64,000 bases of DNA, from contig NZ_VRZA01000004.1 in NCBI RefSeq assembly GCF_008064665.1, forward strand, positions 395,505 to 459,504, read 5' to 3'. How positions within the stretch are numbered: position 1 is the stretch's first letter; every line of letters starts with the position of its first letter. The notes below the pieces were generated by a model. That model did not search any database. It saw only the letters and a list, made by a program, of their open reading frames with translations, and was not told the origin of the DNA. The DNA comes from Parahaliea maris (lineage in GTDB: Bacteria > Pseudomonadota > Gammaproteobacteria > Pseudomonadales > Halieaceae). The translations under genes were made by a program, and so were the position numbers. Of the stretch, positions 17,404-26,630 are shown piece by piece.

Positions 17404-18837
17404 TTACTCATCAACAGGAACCACGCTCCTCAATCCAACGAGGCGACGACACGCGACAAGCGAACAGGCGACACTGCAGGCCGTTAACACCCAACCTATA
17501 TTGACCCACAGAGGATCGGCGTCAGTCATTCGTAGCGCGATAACCCACTGGGTAGCTATCGGCAGCCCAACCAGGCAGGTGGCGGGATGCAGCCACCAGA
17601 TACGCTGACCATGCAGCACGGGCCACGGAAATTCCGCTAGAACTTCGCGGTGCCGGGGGGCGTGCCGGGTAACGTGCAGCAATAGCTGTAGCAAATTGAA
17701 TTGCAGGTACAGCAATGCCAGGGGGCCAGCGAAGGGCACCAGCCCGGCCGGCACGGTGACCCCCATGAGGGTGACTTTGTCACCGCGGCGGCGCTCCTCC
17801 GCTGCCAGCGCGTTGAGGTAAAGATCGGCATCAATCAGTGGTCGATCAGCGATCTCCCGCCAGACATGTTCCAGCCCACCAAATGGGACAAATCCTTCCT
17901 CCTGCGGTGATATGCCCATTTCCGGATACGCTGTCGCCAACCAGGTGGCGATACTGGTTTGTGGTATCGATTGGGAGGCGGCGTCCACGTAGCGGGTCTG
18001 CACAGCTTCCCAGTCCGGCGCTGTAGCTGGGTCCAGCCAATCGGCCCTGAAGCCTTTGATGTGAACGACGGTCCGATAGCTCTCATCGCTCCCGCCGCCC
18101 ACCCGGGTTATCGGCACTGCTTCTACCAGCACATTGGCAGCAATGGAGACCTCACTTGCGAGCAGGGTAGGGCCTTCGTATCGCGTCTGGTGAATGATCT
18201 TCTCCCCCACGCTGTTCCAGATTGCCGCTTTTGCTTTTTCGGCATCCGGGCCAATCAGTACTGCATCGCGTTGTGCTTCGGGGGAGTGGAAATAACGGTA
18301 GATATCAAGTGGGATGGTCACATCAAACTCACCGAGCCCTTCCTCAGGTGCTGCTGTGTCGATGTAGGTCCTGATCGACTGGTCCATCTCGATTACCACG
18401 GTTTCGAGTGCATCCCGCTGTGTAACCTCCGGCCGAAACAGCGGGAAATGGGTATTCAGCAGTTGCCAGGCCGCTTCGATTGGTTGTGTGTCGCTCTGTC
18501 GTCCCCCGTACACTTCGACCGGGTCAGTTTCCTGGATGGTCTGCCGTTTTTGTTCCTGGTAGGGTTCCAGCGCCCGCTCGGCCCATTGCCGATAGGCACT
18601 CCAGTCGATTCCCAGCGCCGTTTTTATCTGGCGACTCGCCTGGGTGTAAAGCTCGCCCGTTGGGATGACAGAGACCGAAAACACCATCAGGATCAGGGAA
18701 ACAAAGGGTATCAACTGGTACGCGGTACGCGTGGACTTCAGCGCTTCCTGGAACATTGAGTCATTTCCTGATTGCTTCGATTTTTCCGTATCTTCCAGTG
18801 TAGTAGGTGAAATTGCCTGGTCAGTTGTAGTTTTCAT
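17404..18837 (-). CDS. Orphan membrane protein with large extracytoplasmic domain
   Basis: 477 aa, no family recognised. A hydrophilic N-terminus (about 35 residues, Thr/Ser/Lys-rich) is followed by one transmembrane helix (about 40-60, LIPFVSLILMVFSVSVIP). A soluble region of roughly 290 residues follows, with no Cys pairs or obvious motif, and then three C-terminal helices around VPAGLVPFAGPLALLYLQFNLLQLLL, CLVGLPIATQWVIAL and VLTACSVACSLVA. This suggests a two-ended anchor with a central exported domain. It is divergent from the ECF sigma factor gene and inside the accessory region; base use looks less GC-rich than in the housekeeping run upstream. Function unknown. Confidence 0.75.
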   Translation of the reverse strand: MKTTTDQAISPTTLEDTEKSKQSGNDSMFQEALKSTRTAYQLIPFVSLILMVFSVSVIPTGELYTQASRQIKTALGIDWSAYRQWAERALEPYQEQKRQTIQETDPVEVYGGRQSDTQPIEAAWQLLNTHFPLFRPEVTQRDALETVVIEMDQSIRTYIDTAAPEEGLGEFDVTIPLDIYRYFHSPEAQRDAVLIGPDAEKAKAAIWNSVGEKIIHQTRYEGPTLLASEVSIAANVLVEAVPITRVGGGSDESYRTVVHIKGFRADWLDPATAPDWEAVQTRYVDAASQSIPQTSIATWLATAYPEMGISPQEEGFVPFGGLEHVWREIADRPLIDADLYLNALAAEERRRGDKVTLMGVTVPAGLVPFAGPLALLYLQFNLLQLLLHVTRHAPRHREVLAEFPWPVLHGQRIWWLHPATCLVGLPIATQWVIALRMTDADPLWVNIGWVLTACSVACSLVACRRLVGLRSVVPVDE

Positions 18838-19012
18838 CGAAAGCTTGTTGCTATGCGTGGAATTTTGGCCTACTTATTCTTCTTTGCCCTGGCGATAATC
18901 CGACCTGGCACCTGAAACGATCCGCTCGACAAAACCAATGGTGGTTATAACGTTGGATATAGGAAGGTTTGACACAGGATGTTTTTCGCTCAGATGAGCA
19001 GCGCAGGCCAGC

Positions 19013-19588
19013 TTGAATAACACTCATGACGTCACAGCGCTGCTCCGGCGCGTCTCGGACGGGGAGGGCGAGGAAGCCTGGGGTGAGCTGTTCGAGTGTG
19101 TCTACCGGGACCTGAGGGCAGTGTCCCATCGCCAGCGATCGCGAGTGCTCGGTCACCAGACGCTGGGAACCACAGCCCTTATTAACGAAGCCTACCTCCG
19201 GCTGGTGGACCAGTCCCAGGCTGATTTTGTCTCACGCGCCCATTTCCTCGGCGCTGCCGCCGTGACCATGCGGCGAATACTGATCAACTACGCTCGGGAC
19301 GCAAAAGCAGAAAAACGGGGCGGGGCTGCACCCCACCTCGAGTTGGAAACGGCGGAGGCCAGGGGGCTGTTCAGCGAATCGAACACTCTGCTGGATCTCG
19401 AGGATGCGCTGGAGAAACTGGAGGCCGAAGACGGGCGCATGGCAAAAATTGTGGTGTGCCGTGTTTTTGGTGGTATGTCGATCGACGAAACCGCCAGTCA
19501 CCTGAATGTGTCGGCCGCAACGGTAAACCGCTCCTGGCGCTTTGCGCTAACGTGGCTTCGGCGAGCGATGGAAAGTCCAGAAAGTTGA
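19013..19588 (+). CDS. ECF-type RNA polymerase sigma factor (TIGR02999-like)
   Basis: 191 aa, TTG start (MNNTHDVTALLRRVSDGEGEEAWGELF). The region-2 stretch YRDLRAVSHRQRSR...TTALINEAYLRLVDQ and region-4 stretch FGGMSIDETASHLNVSAATVNRSWRFALTWLRRAM match the ECF subgroup common in Planctomycetes and some Proteobacteria. That subgroup is typically encoded next to Ser/Thr kinases and lacks an anti-sigma factor. A Ser/Thr kinase-TPR gene lies 2.5 kb downstream, with two exported proteins on the opposite strand between them. This supports phosphorylation-linked control, which is inference. Confidence 0.88.
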   Translation: MNNTHDVTALLRRVSDGEGEEAWGELFECVYRDLRAVSHRQRSRVLGHQTLGTTALINEAYLRLVDQSQADFVSRAHFLGAAAVTMRRILINYARDAKAEKRGGAAPHLELETAEARGLFSESNTLLDLEDALEKLEAEDGRMAKIVVCRVFGGMSIDETASHLNVSAATVNRSWRFALTWLRRAMESPES

Positions 19589-19604
19589 GCCAGTTGAGTC
19601 AATG

Positions 19605-19634
19605 CACCAGGCGCCGCGTATCGGGCGCCTGGTG
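19605..19634. terminator. Intergenic hairpin between convergent genes
   Basis: Perfect 11-bp stem CACCAGGCGCC / GGCGCCTGGTG with an 8-base loop, between the sigma factor stop and the stop of the convergent secreted-protein gene. There is no clear T tract on either side, so intrinsic termination is plausible but not proven. Confidence 0.5.
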
Positions 19635-19646
19635 TGATAGTGCGGG

Positions 19647-20261
19647 CTAGTGGAAGAAGGCCATCCACCAGTGATCCGGTGAACCGATGGGCGTGTTTAT
19701 CTGGTTAGGCATATCTTCGGGAGACAGTTGACCGTGTGGCGCAATGGCGAAGTGCACCTCCGCTGTCTCGGGTTCTATCAGTGCTCCTCCCGGGGGAAGA
19801 AACGGCGTACTGTTAAGCGAAATACGCCCGCTCAGCTGAAGATGCGGTGCGTCTCCCAACACGTGACCACCGGCATTGAACGCGGCTGGCGCTCCACGCC
19901 CCGCCCCGAAATCACTCAGGCCACAGGCATTCGGTATCGCACATTCCTCGGGATAGTTAAAAACAAACACCCAGAATGAATAGACTTCGGGGTGCCCGGG
20001 CACGGCGTCGGGGTTCCACATGTTGCCCGTGGGGTAGACATAGCCCACCGGGGTTGGAATACGAATGCTGACATTCAAGCCCTTCTCCGAACGAACCAGT
20101 TTTGCTCCATCCGGGGCGACGACGGGGCCGACCATTCCCTGGCCGATGACATCGGAGTGTTGGACAGTGACCTCTGCCGACGACTGAGCAGCGCCCAGGA
20201 CAATGGCGGCCACGCCGAATGACCAAGCTAACGATCTGTGAACTGCAAACTCTCTGAACAT
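19647..20261 (-). CDS. Secreted protein of unknown function
   Basis: 204 aa from ATG 20261 (MFREFAVHRSLAWSFGVAAIVLGAAQSSAEV), which starts with a typical Sec signal peptide cleaved near SSAEV; a longer frame to 20342 lacks support. The mature part is rich in Pro, Gly and aromatic residues (TGNMWNPDAVPGHPEVYSFW, GLSDFGAGRGAPAAFNAGGH) and ends in SPDHWWMAFFH. The single Cys pair in EECAIPNACG could form a disulfide. It is downstream of, and probably co-transcribed with, the dihaem oxidoreductase gene. No family recognised. Confidence 0.8.
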   Translation of the reverse strand: MFREFAVHRSLAWSFGVAAIVLGAAQSSAEVTVQHSDVIGQGMVGPVVAPDGAKLVRSEKGLNVSIRIPTPVGYVYPTGNMWNPDAVPGHPEVYSFWVFVFNYPEECAIPNACGLSDFGAGRGAPAAFNAGGHVLGDAPHLQLSGRISLNSTPFLPPGGALIEPETAEVHFAIAPHGQLSPEDMPNQINTPIGSPDHWWMAFFH

Positions 20262-20372
20262 GACAACCTCCTGATATGAAAGCGACGTGCTGTTGTGCCG
20301 GCCTCGAAATGCCTTTCCTTGGCCTGCTGTGTCTATACACACGATCAGGAGCAGGTTTGTGTCACAAAATCT

Positions 20373-21899
20373 TCAGGGGCGGATCAAAGTTCGCGGAGAT
20401 CCCTCAGGTAGAACTTGCAGTGAACGCAGGAAGCGAATCACCGACCGTTGATCGTCAACGCTTAGCTCCACGAAGGCATCACGCGACGCTCGTGCTTCAC
20501 CCCCATGGGCCAGAATGGCTTCGGTGATGGTGGTGAGATCCCCGCGATGGCCGTAGGGAGCCGAGTTACCCACGTCCCAGAGTTTTCGGGTGAGAAAAAA
20601 CTCGGAGCCCGGTCGTCCGTCCTGTTCCGGGCGTCCCTGTGCCAGTTGCTCATTGCAAAGTACCCGAATCTCTTCATCGCACAGGTTATGCCGCTTGAGG
20701 TCGGTGTACGCGCGCACGACGGCCCCCTGGTTACCGTAGTGCTCCAGTCGGGGTTTTTCGCCCTCACGGGTCAGGTCGAAGGCGTAGGATATTCCGCTGC
20801 TCACAGTGCCCGCCGGATTGAAGGGGTTGGGCTCGACAAACTGGCGGTTATCCAGATACAGCGCCGGTATGTGGCAGTCGGCGCAACTCACCTGTTCAAA
20901 CAATGCTTCGCCGGCTGCAACCTCGCGCCTGGCCTGGGGGGCTGCCGGCAGGACCCGCCCGGGAACCGCAAGCGCTGCCTGGTAGACCGTAGCAGCGGTA
21001 ATGTCGCCAATGGTCATCTCCCCGCTGATACCGTCCCCATCGTGATCGACATTGAAGCCGTTGGCGGGGTTCAGGTCGAACCGCTCTTCGGGCTGCATAC
21101 CGTGGTGGTGGTTGAAGGCGTTTACGGTAAATTCACGCAGGGAAACCACGACTCCCGCCTGGTGAAAGGGCTTGACCACCAGGTCTGTGTCGACTCCCCG
21201 GCTGGCAATGACCTCGCCACCAGAGAGGGTAACCTCGAAGGGGATACCTTTCGCGTTGAGCGTGTGCTCTCCGTCCCCCAGCTGCGCGGCCGCCTGCTGT
21301 AGCTCGGCCGTCATCTCACGGGCCAGCATCTCGATGGCGCCGGCGCCGAACATGCCCAGCGTATTCCGTTCATTACTGAATGCGGGGTCCAGCGACGTGA
21401 TCACCGGGTCCTGGGCTTGCGCGAGTACAAAGACATTGGCGACGAAATCTCCCGCGCCACCCGCGCGTGGTACGTTATGGCAGCCGGCACAGGAGTTGGC
21501 GTCGGGGCCAGAGGTCCTGATGAAGGCGGGCTCATCGGGCACTCGGGCGGCACCGGTGCCGGTAGTGGCAGGTCTGCCCTGACCGTCACAGTGATTCCAG
21601 TTGGCGGAGAAGACCTCCCTGCCGTGGCGAAAGAGGTTGCTGAAACTAATGCGGCCGCTGTCGATATCGCCCTGTGCCAGATGCCCGGAAATGGCCGGTA
21701 GATCCGGGAAGTCCTGCGGACACTGGTGGGGTGTATGGGCCCGCGCCTCGCCTGGAAAGCCTGCATAAGCTGCCAGCGCAAGTACCAATGCCGGGAAAAT
21801 CCCGACAGCGCCACCCGCCCTGGATGTTGATGCCTCCACCGCAATATCAGACATGCCGCACTCCCCCCGCAACCCGGGAATCGTTTGCATCGGTATCAC
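20373..21899 (-). CDS. Di-haem c-type oxidoreductase (DUF1111, 'thiol oxidoreductase-like')
   Basis: 508 aa from ATG 21899, or 493 aa from ATG 21854 (MSDIAVEAS). A hydrophobic stretch around residues 32-47 acts as the export signal. Two haem c-binding motifs are visible: CAGCH (about 137-141) and CADCH (about 339-343), followed by DUF1111-type sequence ALYLDNRQFVEPNPF, DVGNSAPYGHRGDL and ILAHGGEA. The family resembles MauG/cytochrome c peroxidases and acts in the periplasm; the substrate is not known. Divergent from the Ser/Thr kinase gene, sharing a 178-bp intergenic region. Confidence 0.88.
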   Translation of the reverse strand: MIPMQTIPGLRGECGMSDIAVEASTSRAGGAVGIFPALVLALAAYAGFPGEARAHTPHQCPQDFPDLPAISGHLAQGDIDSGRISFSNLFRHGREVFSANWNHCDGQGRPATTGTGAARVPDEPAFIRTSGPDANSCAGCHNVPRAGGAGDFVANVFVLAQAQDPVITSLDPAFSNERNTLGMFGAGAIEMLAREMTAELQQAAAQLGDGEHTLNAKGIPFEVTLSGGEVIASRGVDTDLVVKPFHQAGVVVSLREFTVNAFNHHHGMQPEERFDLNPANGFNVDHDGDGISGEMTIGDITAATVYQAALAVPGRVLPAAPQARREVAAGEALFEQVSCADCHIPALYLDNRQFVEPNPFNPAGTVSSGISYAFDLTREGEKPRLEHYGNQGAVVRAYTDLKRHNLCDEEIRVLCNEQLAQGRPEQDGRPGSEFFLTRKLWDVGNSAPYGHRGDLTTITEAILAHGGEARASRDAFVELSVDDQRSVIRFLRSLQVLPEGSPRTLIRP

Positions 21900-21984
21900 C
21901 CCTGTGTAAACACACTCTCTTTAGCTTTACACCGAATACCGATGCTTTCTATCACGAACTGGCTGGTTTTCCAGAAATCAGGGC

Positions 21985-22016
21985 GATTGACCGGATTGTC
22001 ACCCATACTGTGTATA
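21985..22016 (+). promoter_or_regulatory. Possible promoter of the Ser/Thr kinase gene
   Basis: TTGACC at 21985 and TATAGT at 22011 preceded by TGTG (extended -10 form). The spacing is 20 bp to TATAGT, or 18 bp if TGTATA is used, so the match is imperfect. It lies about 60 bp before the kinase ATG. Confidence 0.35.
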
Positions 22017-22077
22017 GTTTCGACATGACAGATGTCCGGATACCCGCGCCAGGCAAAGGCCTGGAGGTAAACCATCC

Positions 22078-24996
22078 ATGGCACAGTCCCTAGCCGTCAT
22101 CGAAGCTCTGTTCGAGCAGGCATCGTCCATGGAGGGCGATGTCCGGCGGCAATTTCTCTCCACCATCGAACCCCAGGAACTTCGCGCCGAGGTTGAAGAC
22201 CTGCTCAGGTACAGTGAAGACGGCGACGGTTTGACGCTCGAGTTGCAAAGTGCTGTCAATGCGGCCGTGGATGTCCTGCTGGAAAATATCGAAGACCCGA
22301 AGATCGGAACCTGTATCGGGCGCTTTGAAATTCGTTCGATACTGGGTGAGGGTGGGCACACCCGCGTGTACCTGGCCTACGATCCTGCACTGCAGCGGGA
22401 AGTTGCGATCAAGGTGCTTTCCAAGGCGTCCGGCCTGTCGGACGAACGCTTCATGATCGAGGCCCGGGCCGTCTCGGCGCTCAACCATCCGCATATCGGA
22501 TTGGTCTACGAAATCGGTGAGTCGCAGGACGGCGAGCACTACCTGGTGATGCCGTTCTACACCGGTGAGACCCTCGCGGCAGTGCTCAGGAAGGGGGCGC
22601 TTCCCGTCTCGAGGGCCGTGGACATTGCGATCCAGGTAGCCCAGGCACTCTGTGCCGCTCATCAGGCGGGCATCGTGCATCGGGATGTAAAGGCCGCCAA
22701 CGTGATTTTCGAGTCCGCGGACTCAGTGCGCTTGCTGGACTTCGGCATTGCCAAGCTGACGCAATCAGACCGAACAGAACAAAATATCATTGTGGGCACC
22801 GTGGCCTATATGAGCCCCGAGCAGACCCGCGGCAGTGGGGTGGATCAGCGCACAGATGTGTGGTCCCTCGGCATTCTGCTCTACGAAATGATCACCGGCA
22901 CCCGGCCTTTCCATGGCGACCGGGTAGAGGCGGTGATTCACCAGATCCGCCACGACGAGGTGCCTGACCTGGCGGCTTTTTCCCCCTGGTTGCGAGGTAT
23001 TCTCCAGCGCGCTCTGGCGAAAGAACCCGGTGCGCGGTTTCACTCGATGGGGGCGTTTCTCGGCGCGTTGCAACAGACCGGTTCAGCGGTTGACGGTCCT
23101 GAAGGACAAAACGCTTCCAGAGTGGCGGCGTTCTGGAAGCACAAACGCCTGGCGATAGTACTATCGCTGACCCTGCTGGGCGCTGCGCTCATTGCCGTTT
23201 TGCGCTCCGTGCCCAACACAACGCCGGTTAGCCATCCGGTCGCAGTGATTCCCTTCGCCCATCGGGGTGGCCTGGGTAACGAGGGTGAGTACGAGTATCT
23301 GGGGGAAGGCCTTTCCGGCCAGTTGCGAGACCAGTTGGGCAGTGTTGCCGGCCTGCAGGTGGTGGGGCGGGATTCATCGCGTGAATTTCGTCTGGAAACC
23401 ACGGCCCCGGCTGCTATCGCCGCGGCTCTCGATGCCAGGTGGTTGATCAGCGGTGAACTGGAGTACGGGGATGAGGGCGTCCAGTTGCGTCTGTTTATCC
23501 TGGACGGGGCATCCGGCCGGCAGGTCTGGAGCAGAAGCTACCAGCAGGGGGAGGAGGGTTTACTGGACCTGCAGGAGCGCGTATTCGACGATGCTGCCCA
23601 GCAGCTGGTGGGTGAATCACCAGGCGAAATTACCGAGGGTCGCGTCGCCATCAGCAGCGATGCTGCTTTTTCCCTGATGCTGTTGGCAAATAGCCATCTC
23701 AAAAGCGCCCTGGAGCAGGACGTTATCGACCAGGATAAGCTGGATCAGGCCATTGCGACCTACCGCCAGGCGCTGGCCGAAGATCCCGGGTCGGCGTTGT
23801 TGAACAGCCGGATGGCGGCCGCGCTCCTGTACAGGGGGAACGTCAACGAGGCGCAGGTATTCATTGAGGCTGCCCAGGCGACCGGGCAACAACTGTCGCA
23901 GGTTGAGCATACAGTCGGGCTGTACCTTTACGCACGACACGCCGACGGCGTGGGTGAGCACCTGCGCAGGGCCGTGGAACTGAACCCCAGCAACGCCGAC
24001 GCTCTGGCAGACTACGGCTTGTATCTCGTTGCCAGGGCGGAGACTTTGGCCGCGCGCCCCTACCTCGAGCGCGCTCGCGACCTGGACCCAATGTCGATTC
24101 GGCGCTACGAAGCACTCGGCAATTTTTATGCGACCAACGGCTGGTACGCGCCGGCCGAAAAACTGGTTGCGCAGATTTCAGGGACCTTCGATTCGGCCGC
24201 GGCGGACCTGGTGATATCCCGTATCTATGAAGTGGTGGGTGATCTCGACAAGGCCATCGCCTGGTCGAGCCAGGCACGGGAGCAGGCGCCCATGAATAAC
24301 GCCTCCCGGTGGCGGTTAGCCGAGTTGTATACCCGAATAGGCGACCTGGAAACTGCGCGCCAATACGACCCGGAGCAGTCTGTCGCCACACTGTACTTCT
24401 CGCGCCAGTACGATGAACTGATAGAAATGGCGTTCAACCTGGTACTGGAAGACAAGTCCTCTGCGGCACTTTTTACCCTGGCGCGGGCCTATGCGGCCAC
24501 AGACAGGCCCGACATCGTGATACGGCTCATGGGCACCCAGGGCCTGCCTGAACGCCTGTATCGTGACAGCGCGACGCTGCAGGATATCGAGGCGGGTGTC
24601 ATGCTGGCGGATGCACTGATGGAAGCGGGGAGCCGCGAGGACGCGGTGCGCCTGATTGATTACCTCCGCGGCATGTTCCGGCAATGGGCGGCCGATATGA
24701 ATTCCTGGCACCCCCACATGAATCTTGCGTGCCTGCTGTCCATCTCGGGTGAGCAGGAAATGGCCCTGGCCGAACTGGAGAAAACCACCACCACGCTGGG
24801 GTTACTGTGGTATCCGGTACTGCGGGACCAGCCCTGTTTTCGCAAGCGGATGGCCGGTAATCGCCGCTACCAGGTGGTTCTGGACAACGTGTTGGAGCGC
24901 AAGCGCAAGCTGCGGGAAGTTCTCCCGCAGACACTGGAACAGGTGGCGCTGGCGCAGACCCGGACGGGAGCGGAGGAGGTCGCTAGAACGCCTTAG
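22078..24996 (+). CDS. Transmembrane Ser/Thr protein kinase with TPR sensor tail
   Basis: 972 aa. Hanks-type kinase domain at about 80-335: glycine loop GEGGHTRVYLAYD, ATP-binding Lys112 in VAIKVL, catalytic HRDVKAAN (Asp203), DFG at 221-223, SPEQ and DVWSLGILLYEM. All key residues are present, so it should be active. One transmembrane helix at about 358-376 is followed by a TolB/adenylate-cyclase-associated-like segment (VAVIPFAHRGG...YLGEGLSGQLRDQL) and then TPR repeats (about 530-880). The kinase thus faces the cytoplasm with a periplasmic TPR domain. This architecture is typical of kinases paired with ECF sigma factors like the one at 19013. Confidence 0.92.
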   Translation: MAQSLAVIEALFEQASSMEGDVRRQFLSTIEPQELRAEVEDLLRYSEDGDGLTLELQSAVNAAVDVLLENIEDPKIGTCIGRFEIRSILGEGGHTRVYLAYDPALQREVAIKVLSKASGLSDERFMIEARAVSALNHPHIGLVYEIGESQDGEHYLVMPFYTGETLAAVLRKGALPVSRAVDIAIQVAQALCAAHQAGIVHRDVKAANVIFESADSVRLLDFGIAKLTQSDRTEQNIIVGTVAYMSPEQTRGSGVDQRTDVWSLGILLYEMITGTRPFHGDRVEAVIHQIRHDEVPDLAAFSPWLRGILQRALAKEPGARFHSMGAFLGALQQTGSAVDGPEGQNASRVAAFWKHKRLAIVLSLTLLGAALIAVLRSVPNTTPVSHPVAVIPFAHRGGLGNEGEYEYLGEGLSGQLRDQLGSVAGLQVVGRDSSREFRLETTAPAAIAAALDARWLISGELEYGDEGVQLRLFILDGASGRQVWSRSYQQGEEGLLDLQERVFDDAAQQLVGESPGEITEGRVAISSDAAFSLMLLANSHLKSALEQDVIDQDKLDQAIATYRQALAEDPGSALLNSRMAAALLYRGNVNEAQVFIEAAQATGQQLSQVEHTVGLYLYARHADGVGEHLRRAVELNPSNADALADYGLYLVARAETLAARPYLERARDLDPMSIRRYEALGNFYATNGWYAPAEKLVAQISGTFDSAAADLVISRIYEVVGDLDKAIAWSSQAREQAPMNNASRWRLAELYTRIGDLETARQYDPEQSVATLYFSRQYDELIEMAFNLVLEDKSSAALFTLARAYAATDRPDIVIRLMGTQGLPERLYRDSATLQDIEAGVMLADALMEAGSREDAVRLIDYLRGMFRQWAADMNSWHPHMNLACLLSISGEQEMALAELEKTTTTLGLLWYPVLRDQPCFRKRMAGNRRYQVVLDNVLERKRKLREVLPQTLEQVALAQTRTGAEEVARTP

Positions 24997-25918
24997 AGAG
25001 CCCCATCGTAATGGTGTCCTGCATGATATGGGTTTGCTCGGCGTGCACCATGGTCATCCACGACAGGCTGACGTGATACATGGGATCTACCTGCCACTCC
25101 AGCCCCAGGCCAAGATTGACGTAATTGTGTCGCGCCATCCGGTCGTGATTGAACCAGAACTCGTCGTTGCGCGGCGGCGGAAAATCCTCCGGAAAATCCA
25201 GCCCTTTACCCTGCTTGGCCAGTACGAAGGCGTTCAGGGATACCCGGTCTGTGACGAAATAGCCCGCTGCCGCGTTCACCCGAACATTGTTGATGTTGAC
25301 CCCCAGGGTTTCTTCAACAAATTCATAGCTGGGTGCGAACCGGAAGTACCAGTAGGAAAACGTGGGCACATAGACCAGGTCAAAACCCAGCTCCAGTTTC
25401 CACAGGTTCTGGCCGATGGCGGCGTTGCCGAAAAAGGGATAATCATGGCTGGGTGTGCCGTAGGAGATGAATGGAGAAAACGAAAAGTTGGCGTTTTCCC
25501 AGGCTCTGTAGTTAACGCCAAGGTGGAAGTCCTGGAAATCGGTACGGAACTTGCCATCGTCGATATTCTCCTGGTCGGCGGGAGGGATAATGCTGTCAGG
25601 GTCATGGGGTAGTGGCCCGTGATAGCGCTTTCTGACCAGGGGAATCCCCAATGACACTGACCAGCGGTCGGTCACCGCAAACGACACGTCAAAATTCAGA
25701 ATATGGGTATCGGTCGTGCCGAGATCCAGTTTACCAAAGGTGGCTTCGTAACCATCGATGTGAATGTACTGGTAACCAATGGACATTTCGCCGCGGTGTC
25801 CGGAGGGGTTGTTGTCGGCAAGGCAGAATGACGCCGACGCAAGGTAGGCTACACCGGTCGCCAGCCAGTGGCGCGGCCCGGCAGGACAACAGCACCTTCT
25901 CCCTGGCGCAGCGTTCAC
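24983..25918 (-). CDS. Outer-membrane beta-barrel protein (phenol-pathway MetA-like)
   Basis: 311 aa. A Cys-rich N-terminus (RRCCCPAGPRHW) is followed by a hydrophobic export signal ending near SFCLADNNP. The mature protein alternates aromatic and polar residues as in amphipathic strands (SIGYQYIHIDGY, DRWSVSLGIPL, FHLGVNYRAW, YVNLGLGLEWQV) and ends with Phe (MGLSKAF), the usual barrel-sorting residue. It looks like a 10-12-strand porin/transporter-like barrel of the 'MetA-pathway' type, but the ligand is unknown. Its 3' end overlaps the convergent kinase gene by 14 bp. Confidence 0.72.
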   Translation of the reverse strand: MNAAPGRRCCCPAGPRHWLATGVAYLASASFCLADNNPSGHRGEMSIGYQYIHIDGYEATFGKLDLGTTDTHILNFDVSFAVTDRWSVSLGIPLVRKRYHGPLPHDPDSIIPPADQENIDDGKFRTDFQDFHLGVNYRAWENANFSFSPFISYGTPSHDYPFFGNAAIGQNLWKLELGFDLVYVPTFSYWYFRFAPSYEFVEETLGVNINNVRVNAAAGYFVTDRVSLNAFVLAKQGKGLDFPEDFPPPRNDEFWFNHDRMARHNYVNLGLGLEWQVDPMYHVSLSWMTMVHAEQTHIMQDTITMGLSKAF

Positions 25919-25926
25919 GAATTGCC

Positions 25927-26418
25927 TCAGGCAGGTGCTCTGCGAACGAGGGTCTGGTGAATGGCGCGCAGGAAGGTGTTGACCCTGTCCTCAGTCGATG
26001 GCGCATCCCGGTTGATGAGCCGTGCGTGCTCGAGTTGGCCACTGTCGGCTGCGGCGACGGGCAGATAGGCAGCACCGGACCGGGCCTGAGCGATTTCCTC
26101 CTGTACTGCGGCGTGGTCTTCGTACAGGGTAATGACGACGTCGAACTCGTGTTCGGCGCTGGTCAGTTCGCTCCCCAACTGCGCCACGGATTCCACCGTA
26201 TGCACATCGTGGCCTGCGTCCCGAAGGATGGATGCCATGACCCGGTCACTCTCGGTTGTCACCAGGGCCAGGATGCGGCCAGGCAAGGGGGCGCTGTATT
26301 CGCGGAAGGCGACGCCCTTGCCCACACGGTAAAGACTCTCGCCACAGGCCGAGGCGGGGGCTGACATCGAGCATGCCAAAAGTGAACCAACCAGTACTGC
26401 GGCTGCATTTCGGTACAT
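25927..26418 (-). CDS. Secreted receiver-like (CheY-fold) small protein
   Basis: 163 aa. Sec signal peptide MYRNAAAVLVGSLLACSMSAPASA. The mature domain reads like a response-regulator receiver: GRILALVTTESDRVMASILRDAGHDVHTVESV resembles beta1-alpha1-beta2, and EFDVVITLYED resembles beta3. However, the phosphoacceptor Asp and the paired acidic residues are not clearly conserved. An exported, probably non-phosphorylatable receiver-like fold is unusual. It lies 8 bp upstream of the outer-membrane barrel gene, so the two are probably one transcript. Function unknown. Confidence 0.7.
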   Translation of the reverse strand: MYRNAAAVLVGSLLACSMSAPASACGESLYRVGKGVAFREYSAPLPGRILALVTTESDRVMASILRDAGHDVHTVESVAQLGSELTSAEHEFDVVITLYEDHAAVQEEIAQARSGAAYLPVAAADSGQLEHARLINRDAPSTEDRVNTFLRAIHQTLVRRAPA

Positions 26419-26630
26419 GATGCACCTCCGGTCCAGCGCTTACCTCTATGGCAACAAGCATAGACGAGATACTGCCGGACGCCAGCGTATCCGGTTTTCA
26501 GCTCCGGGAGGGATAGATACCCAGCATCGCGATGCAGGTCAGCGCTGCTACTGGCCGCCAGAGCAGCTGGCGTTGCTTCATCGTTCCGAGACGCCTGATG
26601 CGCAATACCTGATTAAGGGCTCGTCACTGC

